64,000 nt of DNA from Siphonodentalium dalli (lineage: Eukaryota; Mollusca; Scaphopoda; Gadilida; Siphonodentaliidae). The notes under the pieces were generated by a model. The model did not search any database, was not told the origin of the DNA, and worked only from the letters and a program-made list of their open reading frames with translations. Of the stretch, positions 23,325 through 34,500 are shown piece after piece. The position numbers were made by a program, and so were the translations under genes. Position 1 is the first letter of the stretch. Each line of letters starts with the position of its first letter. Location: contig CP136069.1 of assembly GCA_032622095.1 (NCBI GenBank), positions 52,994,760 to 53,058,759 on the forward strand, given 5' to 3'.

Positions 23325-23595
23325 CACATCGATCATCTCGGGTGTTCGCGCCCTTCTTCTCTTCTGATCAACATCACATGCCATTCAATACAACAGTGTT
23401 CAAACATGCTATTGGAATTAAAATCTCTTTCAGTGCAATACAATAGTCATACATATATATAGAGAGTATATCATGTCTTGTTCATTGTCATTCAGATTTA
23501 TTTCAGTGAATAAATAAAAATCTTAATTAACACTATATGAAATTGTCAAAATACGCTTTCACGTACGCCCGTACAATATGGGGGAGGCAAATACA
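23078..23595. repeat. Diverged direct repeat pair with a (CT)20 tract between
   Basis: Block 1 (about 23078-23225) and block 2 (about 23450-23590) share 'tatatcatgtc(c/t)tgttcatt', 'cagtgaataaa', 'aattaacactatat' and 'cacgtacgcccgt'. A perfect CT run of 40 bp lies at 23281-23320. The AATAAA-containing block resembles a 3' end that was copied twice. Confidence 0.7.
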
Positions 23596-24794
23596 ACAAC
23601 ATACGACAACTACGCAAAACTCTAAGTGCAATTGCCGGGCCCTATCTACATGCAATTCTCCCTATGTCTCGCTCTCGCTCTGCGCGTGCCTCATCCGTCT
23701 GGTCCCTGGTCTTCCTGCTTGCGTTTGCTTGAGTTCATACATATGCATACTTTTAAACAACTAACAAAACTAACAAACTTTAACATTACAAAACGGGCCC
23801 CGTTCTTCATTCCAGCGCACCATATGACTCGCTCAGCAACAACAAAATCATTAAAGGGACAACTCGGGACTCCACCATCATACCCCATATTAAAGCTCGT
23901 AGGCCCTCCCTCACACAACATTCAATTCAATTCAACTCAACCTTTGCCGGGTTCAGACATGACAATTTTCTGTGTACAATATCTCCAACAACAACAAACC
24001 GTGGGGTGAAGGAGAAGATCACTCGATCTTTTCGACCGTCCCGGGCGCTTCGCGACCGTCTACTCTCTCTCTCTCTGCGTGGTATGATTTTCCACCAAAC
24101 AGTTCTCCTGTTAGAACTGTAACGTCAAACATGATGTCACTATTGAACGGCAAACCCTTTTCTTTGCCTTTTTGGCAAAACAATTTCAGTTAAGACTTAT
24201 TTTTGTTAAAATTCAATATATTATAGTATGTAGTCATTATATGTCACTTTCTTCAGTCTATATAGCAATGACATTAACCAATGCCCGTGTGGTTTGACTT
24301 CTGAAAGTTTGAGGCGTTGGCAGCATGCACTGATTGCACCACAATTGTTGTGGTACAATTAAGAATATCTATAATTGTACCACAAAACGACGGTCATGTC
24401 TCCATGGGAATACAGGCTACTGACCAATCATGACGAGCATTGTATGTAGGTTTAGGCAATGTCGTATTACAATACAAGTTATATTGCACGATTCTTACCA
24501 GATTTTAATTAAAAGCTCAGGTGTGTAATCATTTGTGGACATCTTGACATGGTGTCCAATCTATTCGTCGATTCGATAGCATTTCAATTGTGTTATATCA
24601 GAAACGACGTGTCGCTAATATATTAGGAGCCAAGCTAATTGGAAGAGCACATACATGTATGCAAAATTTCGTTGCAGCTCAGCTTGAGGTGAACGGTGAG
24701 AGTAATGTGTCCTTTCCCACTCCGTAGGCGGGGTGGGTAAAGTCTCAGTGGGTAAAGTAGATGCGCATTATGCCAACATAAGCGAAGATTGCAT
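23596..24794. other. Stretch without recognisable gene; small hairpin
   Basis: Open frames up to 127 aa (23626-24009) are composed of low-complexity CT-derived sequence and lack motifs. A small hairpin (TTGTGGTACAATT..AATTGTACCACAA) lies at about 24343-24385. Confidence 0.4.
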
Positions 24795-24825
24795 CACGTC
24801 TCTTTGACGCTCACACTGTGAGGGC

Positions 24826-24925
24826 CTCGTGTCCCTTTAAAATTCACATACCGAGAGTGCCGTCCCTTTAACATTGACGCATTGCGAGCGCATTGTCTCC
24901 CTTTAATATTCAGGGTGGAAGCTAC
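24826..24925. repeat. Three short tandem units around 'tccctttaa'
   Basis: Units begin at about 24832, 24863 and 24898 with 'gt(c)tccctttaa(a/c/t)att', a period of about 33 bp, and are moderately diverged. Upstream, two 'gtgggtaaagt' words occur near 24731-24760. Confidence 0.6.
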
Positions 24926-26149
24926 CCATTGTTCATCGAGGTCATCATATAATATACATAACCTGACAGTAGATAACGCAATACACTTAATAATAGTACA
25001 AACGTACACCATTCATAGCGAGTGACACGCCCCATTGTTCTGCGAGGTCATCACGTAATACACGAACCTATTACGTGTGCTGCAGCTTCAATAGGAAGGA
25101 TACTTTTCGTGACGTCATAAAATGCGTGTGTGGACGCCGAAGGGGCGGGTTGTTATCAATCTTATTGTTGTACATGTACATGTATCTTTTTAAATTGAAT
25201 AATTCGATTGGGAATATAAATATCGTTTTGATGAAATACCGTTTCATGTTTTATCCGGTAGTCGGAAGATCGCACTGTTGTGAATAAACGAACATACATT
25301 CTTAGTATTAACTTGCTATTATAGTACCTATATTATAATACAATATACATGGGATTCATTGCGCACTCTGGTCCACCGTACTGATGCTGCGTCTATGGAA
25401 TCGATTCCCGCCCGGCGTGAGCTGTCTAATTGTTGGATAATATTGAACCATGTCATTTCTTCCTTCAAAATGAATCCGCGAACACAATGCCTGCCATCTG
25501 TAGTCTTACAAGTTGCGTATATTGCTTATCACAAACATAACACCCCCTGTTTAAAATGCATAGGATTCGCCGTGTGCTCTGAATAGATATTGGATTACAT
25601 ATCAACATAATAGATATCTGATAAATACTATTATCTCTTCACAGGCTAAAGTAAAGTTGCAATTAATGCGACCATATGAACGCCAGTGTCGCATATGTTT
25701 TGTTCTCAATTGAATTCCATGTGTATAACATTTTACTCTCAAATCAAACAAAGTAATACTAGCTACCAATATCTCGTCACACATTGAAGTAAATTTACTG
25801 GATAAATAAACGAAATGTGCATTACAGAAATATGTATGCCTTACACATTTACGACTTAATATGTTTGTGTTGGAAATGATCGTGGATATCAAATGTCATT
25901 TTCTCTCCTGTTTATATGTTTATAAATAATAAAGGACATTCGTCTCAGTTTCGTTCTCGATAATGTATTTGCTACGATTTCCATAAGTCGGTTTGTGACT
26001 AACAAGTTAAATTATGTTTGCATTTTGTTACTTATCTGCATATTTTGATCCCTGGAACGCGAAAAGAAAGATCAAGATATAAATCCGTTGCTCGAGGGTT
26101 GCTTGGAACTTCGAATAAATGTACTTACTATCACTTGAAAGTAGCTACT
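24926..26149. other. Stretch without recognisable gene
   Basis: The only open frames are short (70-96 aa), lie on both strands and have no recognisable motif. No repeats with clear edges were noticed. Confidence 0.45.
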
Positions 26150-26281
26150 AGTATACACATGCAATGATTTGTTACAACATCCATGCGGTAGTATACCGGA
26201 TTAACTTGATGTAGTCATTGTCTATGTGTAACAAGAGCTTGATTATATCAGAATAAAGGGTAGACACTCGGTTGCCATATA
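26150..26281. repeat. Left half of a dispersed repeat split by a transposon
   Basis: It begins 'agtatacacatgcaatgatt' and ends 'cactcggttgccatata'. The same sequence recurs almost unchanged at 28949-29080, where it continues directly into the sequence that here lies beyond 28384. The two halves therefore belong together and the 26282-28383 segment is an insertion. Confidence 0.9.
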
Positions 26282-27059
26282 CACTCTTAGAACCAGAAGT
26301 TCTTCAGAGAACCCAAAAAGGTTCTTCACCTTGTCACAATAGGAGCACCTTATTTGGTGCTTCAAGGGACCCCTCATAAGGTTCTACCGAAGAAACATAT
26401 CATAAGGTTCAAAAGAAGAACCCCAAGATGGCTCTTAAGGGAACCATAATATGAACATGATTCTTCAGGGAACCTTTATAAAAACCCCAGATGGTACCTC
26501 GGAGGACACAATCGTAAGGGTCACACGAGGGTTCTTCGGGAACCTTTCATATATCAGAACAGGGTTCTTAAGGGAACCATACTCTACCCCAACAGAGAAC
26601 TTCAGAGAACCTGTAAGATGGAATAGCGTACGATGATAATATAGCATGGTTGCGCTCTGCGTATATCGCGAAGTTCCGTACACTTTGATGTGTTTTATAA
26701 TAAATAATAGATTGTCATACCATTGAAGCATGTGGGGAATGATATATACAAGGCAGCTTATACCTACACATTCCATATACAATTCGCTTTATTTTGGTGT
26801 GATTCATTTTCTTGAATACACGAAGGTGCTGAATTAGTCTGCACTTTAATATATATTTGTGTGCATTTTACGATTATCACACGAGGGTTCTTCAGATATA
26901 CTTTTATATATCAGAACAGGGTTCTTAAGGGAACCATAATCTATCCCAAGATGGTTCTTTAGAGAACCTTTATAAGAACTCCAGATGGAATAGCGTACGA
27001 TGATAATATAGCATGTTTTCGCTCTTGCGTATATCGCGACATTCCGTAAACTTTAATGT

Positions 27060-27215
27060 TCCGAGTGCAGTGCCTGTGATTTTTACCATTAGATAGCAAG
27101 TTTTGGCTCAATCGGTCGAGCTGTTTTCGAGTCTATAAAGGACACACACACACGGAAGTTTCAAAATATATAGTAGACTAGCCGATGAGCCCGACGTTGT
27201 CCGGGCTATTCAAAA
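27060..27215. repeat. RTE-like LINE 3'-tail fragment (inferred)
   Basis: It holds the phrase 'tttggctcaatcggtcgagc', 'tgttttcgag', then 'aaggacacacacacac' and 'aaaatatatagta'. 'Tcggtcgagctgttttcgag' followed by an 'acacac' or 'gacagac' run and a TATA-rich end is a common pattern at the 3' ends of RTE-type LINEs in invertebrates. No coding sequence is attached. Confidence 0.4.
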
Positions 27216-27830
27216 ACCAAATTTCAAGTCGATAGCTCCATCAAATTTCAAGTCGATAGCTCCACCCGTTTCCGAGATCTCGTCTGCGCATGCGCGAAGC
27301 TGGCGTCGCACGGGCTCGGCGACCAGATAACATTCGTATCCGGGGCAAGATACATTCACATAGCAAATTTCAAGTCGATAGCTCCACCCGTTTCCGAGAT
27401 CTCGTCTGCGCATGCGCGAAGCTGGCGTCGCACGGGCTCGGCGACCCGATAAAATTCGTATCCGGGGCAAGATACATTCACATAGCAAATTTCAAGTCGA
27501 TAGCTCCACCAGTTTCCGAGATCTCGTCTGCGCATGCGCAAAGCTGGTGTCGCACGGGCTCGGCGACCCGATAAAATTCGTATCCGGGGCAAGATACATT
27601 CACATAGCAAATTTCAAGTCGATAGCTCCACCCGTTTCCGAGATCTCGTCTGCGCATGCGCGAAGCTGGCGTCGCACGGGCTCGGCGACCCGATAAAATT
27701 CGTATCCGGGACAAGATACATTCACATAGCAAATTTCAAGTCGATAGCTCCACCCGTTTCCGAGATCTCGTCTGCGCATGCGCTGCACGGGCGTCGCACG
27801 GGCTCGACAATACGACAACGACCACCGCCT
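27216..27830. repeat. Tandem array of a 122-bp unit, about five copies
   Basis: The unit starts 'caaatttcaagtcgatagct' and contains 'ccgtttccgagatctcgtct', the palindrome GCGCATGCGC, 'gaagctggcgtcgcacgggc', 'tcggcgacccgat' and 'gtatccggggcaagatacat'. GCGCATGCGC recurs exactly every 122 bp at 27286, 27408, 27530, 27652 and 27774. Copies are more than 95 percent alike, except the last, which diverges after the palindrome into 'tgcacgggcgtcgcacggg'. The open frames of 84-148 aa on both strands here are artefacts of the repeat length not introducing stops. Confidence 0.95.
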
Positions 27831-27960
27831 GGTCAAACTACACACACGTACCAAGTTTCGTCCCGATCGGTCGAGAATCGTAGATTTGTATTAATGACAA
27901 ACAGACAGACAAACAGACAGACATACAGACAGACAGAGGTCTTCAAAATATATATGAGAT
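27831..27960 (+). repeat. LINE 3' tail with (CAGA)n run
   Basis: 'ccaagtttcgtcccgatcgg' 'tcgagaatcgtag' is followed by 'acaaacagacagacaaacag' with related CAGA units to about 27940 and 'cttcaaaatatatatgagat'. This is the usual layout of an RTE-type LINE 3' end. It joins the last 122-bp unit, suggesting that the 122-bp array is itself an expanded piece of such a tail. Confidence 0.5.
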
Positions 27961-28383
27961 TACTCACCATATTTGGTTAGTAGTAGGCCTACATTATTTG
28001 CTTTAGGCTACGCGTAAAATTTATGTAATGCAGAAAAGTGTGCAGTACACACTACTTAGCATTATTTGAGAAAATGTAATGCATTGCAATGCACTACCAT
28101 TATACATTACTATTCCCCAACCCTGCGAACAAACACATACTCCTCCTTTCTCTCTGGTTGATGTTTTATTCATGTCAATCACTCAATTCGGCTCCATGGC
28201 ACATGTAACAACTGCATTATTGTTTGGTCATGAAGCCTTCAGCATCCAAGAGAACCCTAGTTACACACCGACGAACCCTATCGATTACGTAGAACCTTTT
28301 CTGACACCGAGGAACCTATGGGTTCTTACAGAGAACCTTTGAGTTCTTCAAAGAACCACAAAGAACCCTTATTTCTTAGAGTG

Positions 28384-28560
28384 TATATAGCTCCTTTTTT
28401 TCAATATTATAAACATAACGGATTCTAGAACGTCTTCAACAGTTTGTTTAGAAATACCACGTAACGTCAGGTTGGATGCTATAGTGCCACGTTCTAAATC
28501 GGTATCAAATCGTACGCGATATTTGTATTGTCAACCGTGTGGTCATTAGCTGGAAAAATT
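28384..28560. repeat. Right half of the split dispersed repeat
   Basis: It continues the repeat interrupted at 26281. 'attctagaacgtcttcaaca' matches 29110-29133. 'agaaataccacgtaacgtca' through 'gtgtggtcattagc' matches a further copy at 45600-45708. Confidence 0.85.
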
Positions 28561-28948
28561 CACCATTTTGAAAATGTCATGCGGGAGGTACATGTAACTC
28601 TATTGACCCGATGTATACGCTTAAAGCCTGGGGAGTTGTGTTATGAGAAGAGAGTGACCTTCACCTAGGTTAAGTATGTTCATGTAATACAATCCCGTTG
28701 TTGACATTCTCAATAGTCGTCAACTAAAGCTTGGACACGCGACATGCTAAATAATTACGGTGCGGATTCGCAATTTCCGACTGATCGCCGAGGTGTCTGC
28801 ACTTCTATTGGTTGAACTTGATTGTTATTATTGGGGGGGGATTGGATGCGACAGTTACTACCTGTGAACCCACGATTTTACGAACCCACGAAAAAGTCAT
28901 AAATGGCTGAACCACGATAATTTATACCAACGAATTTAAAGCCATTCA

Positions 28949-29143
28949 CAGTATACACATGCAATGATTTGTTACAACATCCACGCGGTAGTATACCGGA
29001 TTAACTTGATGTAGTCATTGTCTATGTGTAACAAGAGCTTGATTATATCATAATAAGGGTAGACACTCGGTTGCCATATATATTGTCCTTTTTTTTCCAA
29101 TATCATAAACATAAGGGATTCTAGAACGTCTTCAACAGTTTTA
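28949..29143. repeat. Intact (unoccupied) copy of the split repeat
   Basis: It matches 26150-26281 and then 28384-28445 with only a few substitutions and one or two small indels, without the 2.1-kb insert. It therefore documents the pre-insertion state of the site. Confidence 0.9.
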
Positions 29144-29199
29144 GTAGAGGCCCTTAATGTAAATTGTTTGGCTCCCATGTGCATTTTGTGAAGAAATAT

Positions 29200-30262
29200 A
29201 GCGACTATGCCAGTGACGTTGCTTGATATCTCAGGCACCAGAAAACAAATGTTAGACACCTGAGGGTCGCGACTGGGTGGATTTTTGACGTCATTAAGAT
29301 GGCCGCCATCCAACATTTCAGAGTAGGCACTGAGTCAGTTTGATTAATAGCTAGTAGTGAATTTATGGCAGGAAATATAATATTTCTCTACTGTTGTGAT
29401 ATTATGACAACAGACTTCACTTTGACAAAAAACATTTCCACATTTATCCAAGATGTCCGCCAAAATGGCGACCGAAGTTCAGAAAAAATGATGAATTTTC
29501 ACACATGTCTCTTAAAACATTCACTGTTGTTTGAAATCGGTGGCTAATAACAACTTAATTTTAAATACATTTGAATACCTAACCATTTGAACATGATAAT
29601 ATGTCATACTTTGGGTCTTATTCCTACAAAACATAGTCAAAATGTGAATTCATAAATATGCTATGAAATTTTACCAAATATTGATTTTGTAACTCGAGAC
29701 AAATGTTCGCCAGAAAATAGCTGAATTTGATGACAAAAATGTGCAACAGTTTTAAATATATATATTGCCATATAATTACGACCAAAAAAGTACAGCTATA
29801 TTCAAGATGGCGACCAAAATGGTTGCCGAACTAGATAAATCACTAAAGTTTGTCAAATTTTCTTTGATATCACTCCTAATGTGCGATTTAGTGAATATAG
29901 GTGAATATATTTGCTCCGTTTTGGCGAAATAACATTCAAGAGAATGAAACCACGAAAATGAGATGAAATCATCAAAATGGCAACCATGAACAATTTCAGA
30001 GTTGGAATTGAGTCTGGGAGGAAAATTTAGATAGTGAAATGATTGTTTTGCCATCAATAATACAATTGCATGACACTTCCTCTTAGCAGTGCAATTTGGA
30101 CCTCAAAATCCAAGATGGCTTCCAAATCGGCGACCGAAATTATAATAATTGATGATTTTTCACACTCGCCTCTTAAATCATTCACAGCGGTTTGAAATCG
30201 GTGGCTAATAGCAACCTTATTTTGAATAAATTTTACTATCAAATCTTTCGGCAACGAAGGCA
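29200..30262. repeat. Repeat family with AAGATGGC/GCCGCCAT words, forward copy
   Basis: It contains 'gacacctgagggtcgcgact', 'aagatggccgccatcc' (29299), 'aagatgtccgccaaaatggc' (29451), 'aagatggcgaccaaaatgg' (29804), 'aaaatggcaacc' (29974) and 'aagatggcttcc' (30111). The stretch 29440-29550 recurs at 30100-30215 ('cacactcgcctcttaaatca', 'tttgaaatcggtggctaata'), giving a ~650-bp internal tandem. The same family in inverted orientation lies at 42120-43072. Open frames of 69-93 aa on the minus strand (29776-30263) are not recognised. Confidence 0.75.
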
Positions 30263-33200
30263 TGTTAGATTAACATATTATTATGCATGTGCATCTAAAT
30301 TCAAGATGGTAACTGAGATGGTTACCAAAATGGAGAAATCATCCAAATTTGCTAGTTTTCATTAATAACGATCCTAATAAGGTGGGTTTCAGTGACTACT
30401 GGTAAACACATTTGTTCCACTGTTGACAAAAGACCCAGGAATGCGGATACAATCGATACAATATGAATATTTTGCGAACAGTAGCTGCTTATACCCGAGA
30501 TTTCATGAGAATGGAAACATAGAAACCACGAAAAGTAGTTACATTCATCTGATGTTGACCTATTTGAAAATATCCAAATCTGAATATATGCTGATTATAT
30601 CCATCATTATATGTACATCGGAAATTTCCTGATTGGGTGACTCGACTGGAGAAATATCCCTACCTCAACAATAGGGCTGTCGGTATTGAGCAATACTTTA
30701 ATTACTTCAACTTGATATGGCCCCCTTGTGGGTTTCAATAAGATTTGTTCACTCGACTCCTGTGTTGATCATGTAATGCCATCATACTAAGTCAATTCTA
30801 CCGAAATTCAGATGGTCACGGAAATTAATTGAATGGACATCGGACAATGCAGTACCCAAAACAGTAGGGGTATATAATGCGTTGACATTACAGACATCGA
30901 CTATGTTAACGAGCTTAATACTTAGTGTATACTAAGTCAAAATATAAGAATAGTAGCTAATATTTGTGTGATTCGTCGTCGCTATTAATATACATGTAAA
31001 ACTGAGAAAATGTACAATAGCTCGTCCATGAATAACATCTAGTTCAAATTCAATTCACTGCGTGTCTGCATCCGGGAATTATACGACAATAATAGCTTTG
31101 TCGCAGACTACCAAACGAGAGCCTTCAGATGTGCGACCTATGTGTCTTCTGCGAAGAAGAATCGCGTTGGCGGATTTCTACCAGACCTCTGATTATTACA
31201 TGCGATATATAGCGATTACAGATAAATTATGTTCAGGTTAGTACCAAAAGAGAAACTGACGTGGAGCACTGGACAGCTCATATGTCAACTCACTGACTCC
31301 ACACCCAAGATTGCGAAAGCGTGGCTGATTTTGATCGATATAGAGCTAGGATAGGCAGGTAGCCTCATATAATGAGTTCAATTGGTTTATTCCACAGAGG
31401 CGGTAGTTTTCTGGACATCACATATACTGGAAGTTCGTTCCGTGTGTGATCCCCATCTTCCTGTGCAGAACTGATGCAGGCATCGAGTTTATATTGATAC
31501 ACCATTTCATATTTGTCACATGTGTTATCGAAGTTCTTCCATACTTGCGTTATACGGTCTCATCAACATATCATACAAGAAACATGTTCACACCAAATTT
31601 AGTTTAAATGCCTGCACTTCTGTAATTTTATCGGTTATCGGCAGCGTTCCAGATAACACTAATAGGATACATATTCCCATATCAATGCACAGTTTGACTT
31701 GGCTGTAGGGGCAATTGAACTCAACGACATTCTGAGGTACATGTATTATTATTGGGTGGAAAGTTTGTAGTATTCCTTCCAAATGTTTTATACAGAAACG
31801 TTTGATATCCCACTGCAATGATTTCAGGTCTGCAGAAAACGCAGGTCGTTAAACGTTGAAAATCTTATACCTTCCTGAGCAAGAGTTGAAGTCATTTCAG
31901 TTACGGACTCTTCCAATAGCTAACAATCCACAATCTTCTCTCATTCAAGCATAGCATTGTTATCTATTTCTAACTTCCAACTTTTGCGCAGTATCTATAT
32001 TCCCAGTTTGTAATTGACATTATTGTGGATCCGACTATTATGGTTGTACGGTTTGCCAGCAAATTATATAAACTACATGCATTCGATTGGTAATTAAAAG
32101 AGTTTGTACCAGATTGCGGGATTTCTGTGATACTAAGATATTTACTTTCTGTGAACTAACAGTTATTGTATAATGCTAATGAAAGTCCCCATGGAAGTGT
32201 TGCAAGAACTCTTAATAAATGCTCCATTAAATGGTTTTGATGACCCGTCACTGTATCCACTTGATTCGCTACCCCAGCATATGGCATGGGCCAAAGATGA
32301 GCTTCTGATGTTTCGGTGAGATATTTCATAACTACATATCCAGTCACTAAGCATAGTCATTTTGCTTTTCACGAAATGTTTTCGTTGACAACCAGGATGA
32401 AGTTGAGGAGCGTTACTGTCACTTGATACACTCGACACAACCGAAGCAAACATTCTATGACATATCTGATATGCAGTCAGAGAATTTTCTGGTGAGCTCG
32501 GATGTTAGCCTGCGAGAGGTGTTTGTAATTCAACTGTAGTTGCTGTGGTGAGTTAGTGGTAGATGGACTATCATCACTGTCACCATCTATTGGACGAAGT
32601 AACAAGAGTGGTACATGTACTGACTCATGTCTTGTGAATTGTGACAATGTCTCAACTATTCAAACGAATTTCGGGTGATGAAACACACAAATATGCCGAA
32701 ACAAGAAGCTGCACCCTCCCTAATGCATCTTATTAGACACAAATGTTTCATAATTAGATACGAAATAAGGTTTTCACTAAAATATGTAATGCCTGTGTAA
32801 GTCTAAGTTGAGCAATTATATTTTCCGGTGGCAGTATGATAGCAATGCAGACTTCGACTTCGATTAAGTCAAGGTGTGATATTGTTCCTGGATCTTCTAC
32901 ATTTTTGTGGCCAGACGAAATCAACGTGGTCAACTGTTCATCAAGAACAGACAACGAATAAAGCAGATCTGCCCCAAACGAAATAATATAACCATAAAGT
33001 TGGATTTATCTCTGTATTATGACTGCAGAGGGATTCCTTTGCGTTCGAGTACTCGTTATGCTCTTATAATGATACAGTCAGCTCATATCCGGTTTGAGTT
33101 CCTTCCTAAAAAACGGGCAGGATCAATTAAATTATATTGCGCAATTTCATGTTAGGTTTCTAAGAATCCATTCTGATATATTCTCGGTTATAAACTATTT

Positions 33201-33290
33201 TTGGTCAAACATGGTCACAATTACATAACATGATAGTCTCTAATTTGGGCGAATATATCCACCTCCTTTGCTAAATGCCATTTAAGAATT
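30263..33290. other. Three kilobases without recognisable gene
   Basis: There is one further 'aagatggtaac' word at 30303. Open frames reach 96 aa (32163-32453 minus) and overlap others on both strands without motifs. No clear repeats or RNA genes were noticed. Confidence 0.5.
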
Positions 33291-33560
33291 TAAACATTTG
33301 ACAAATTTTATAATTGTGAGTTTTGGCGACCATTTTGGCGACCACCTTGTGTCAAATAGATCAACGTCGAGTGTAATGGAATGACACTAACCATATTTAA
33401 ACCTGTGTACACTTTTGTTTATTTTAGTATGCCTATTTCTGTTCATGGTTAATCTAGAACATCGAGAAGCAATTTGTTTTTGTGAAATTACATAGCGCAT
33501 TATCTAATTTGCAATTTTCGGAGTGTGGACAACAATTAGACACAAATTACAACATAATAT
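33291..33560. repeat. AAGATGGC-family fragment forming the left flank of the Ngaro element
   Basis: 'gttttggcgaccattttggc' 'gaccaccttgtgtc' (33319-33352) is in the same (reverse) orientation as the family copy right of the element at 42051. The Ngaro element therefore probably inserted into a copy of this repeat. Confidence 0.5.
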
Positions 33561-33878
33561 GTTTTATCCCGCAGGGTCGTAACACAACAAAGACATGTCT
33601 GCCTGATTGACTACCTCTATTTAATGAATTATTAATCAAAAAGGTAGTCGTAAAATTATTGGTAGGGTGTTCACTGTCCGGTTATCCATTTCTTGCTTCG
33701 CGTCTTCCTTTTTTGGCCCCCAATACGCCATGGCCACAAGCAAACAAGCGGAGTCCGTGGGAACCCGGACCTGAAACGAGACACTAGACCCCCTGGTTAG
33801 TGATGTCTGCTGGTCAGTGCCAATCGAATGCTGCAGGATCACAAAATAAACAACAAAAAAAAGGGGGAGGGGGGGGGT
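33561..33878 (-). repeat. Ngaro terminal repeat B2
   Basis: The outer part, 33561-33690, matches 34311-34437 (B1) closely: 'gttttatcccgcagggtcgt', 'tctgcctgattgactacct', 'aaaaggtagtcgtaaaatta'. Both B copies also contain a long G run on the plus strand (33863-33878; 34487-34500). The piece between differs in length: B2 carries about 150 bp absent from B1. Confidence 0.8.
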
Positions 33879-33884
33879 AATTTC

Positions 33885-34310
33885 AAACAAAAACATACTT
33901 TCCCCAATTTTCGAATCTTGCGAAAAGACATTGGCCCTCTCACGACTTGATCACGTGCCTCCGGCGATATAGTTCCGCTCTCCAGATTTACTGAGAACAA
34001 TCAGCGCCCTGGTTATATATTACCCTGATGCTGCTGAGAGTTTTTGGTAACATTGCGAATAAATTACCAGGCAGATGTTGACTTATTAAATCTTATTAAT
34101 GATCATATAATACTGCATGTTAATACCACCAATGGAATTTGTGTATCGATCCGCATGATCCATCAAATCTTTATTTAGCAACTGACCCAATCGGGCACGT
34201 GATCTTGTTTTGGTTCTATTCGTAGTTTTGGTAAACAACTGCAAACGTGTCTCTCTAGCTGTCATGTTTTAGCGACCCGACGGGATAAATGCGGTCGCTG
34301 TGCGACGCTC
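33885..34310 (-). repeat. Ngaro internal repeat A2
   Basis: It is a 426-bp near-identical copy of A1 (41623-42050); differences include 'agacattgg/agaccttgg', 'tctccag/tctcccg', 'tattcgt/tattctt' and 'aatgcgg/aatgtgg'. Its right end 'agcgacccgacgggataaa' is an imperfect reverse complement of the adjoining B1 start 'ttttatcccgcagggtcg', so the A2-B1 junction is a palindrome of about 2x15 bp. In DIRS-type models such a junction templates circle closure. Confidence 0.9.
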
Positions 34311-34500
34311 GTTTTATCCCGCAGGGTCGTAACACAACAAAGACAGGTCTGCCTGATTGACTACCTTTATTCAATGAATTATTAATCAAAAAGGTAGTCG
34401 TAAAATTATTGGTAGGATGTTCACTGTCCAGTTATGCGCCAAAATCGAACTGCGTGCTGCGCAGGCATTTCGATCCCGCCAAAAAAGGGGGGGGGGGGGG
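34311..34500 (-). repeat. Ngaro internal repeat B1
   Basis: It matches B2 over its first ~127 bp and, like B2, ends in a homopolymer run (G14 on the plus strand, 34487-34500). It is located directly between the recombinase 3' region and A2, as expected for split direct repeats. Confidence 0.85.

Larger units (their letters stand above)
26282..28383. mobile_element. 2.1-kb non-autonomous DNA transposon with CACTCTTAGAA ends, TA target
   Basis: The terminal inverted repeats are CACTCTTAGAA at 26282-26292 and TTCTTAGAGTG at 28373-28383. Both ends are flanked by TA, and the paralogous empty site at 29071-29090 fits a TA duplication. The subterminal parts are packed with GGTTCTT/AAGAACC words (26290-26600, 26885-26975, 28240-28378), many of them small hairpins. 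A ~170-bp block is duplicated inside (about 26530-26690 and 26885-27055, both containing 'atagcgtacgatgataata'). The middle carries later guests: LINE-tail-like sequence and a 122-bp tandem array. No transposase was seen. Confidence 0.85.

Noticed and set aside
23626-24009. 127-aa plus-strand frame
   Set aside because: It is low-complexity, beside CT repeats, without any recognisable domain.
27216-27830. CRISPR-like array
   Set aside because: There are no variable spacers; the units are contiguous 122-bp repeats in a eukaryotic context with no cas genes.
27210-27980. Overlapping open frames of 84-148 aa on both strands
   Set aside because: They restate the 122-bp tandem unit, occur in several frames and strands, and carry no domain.
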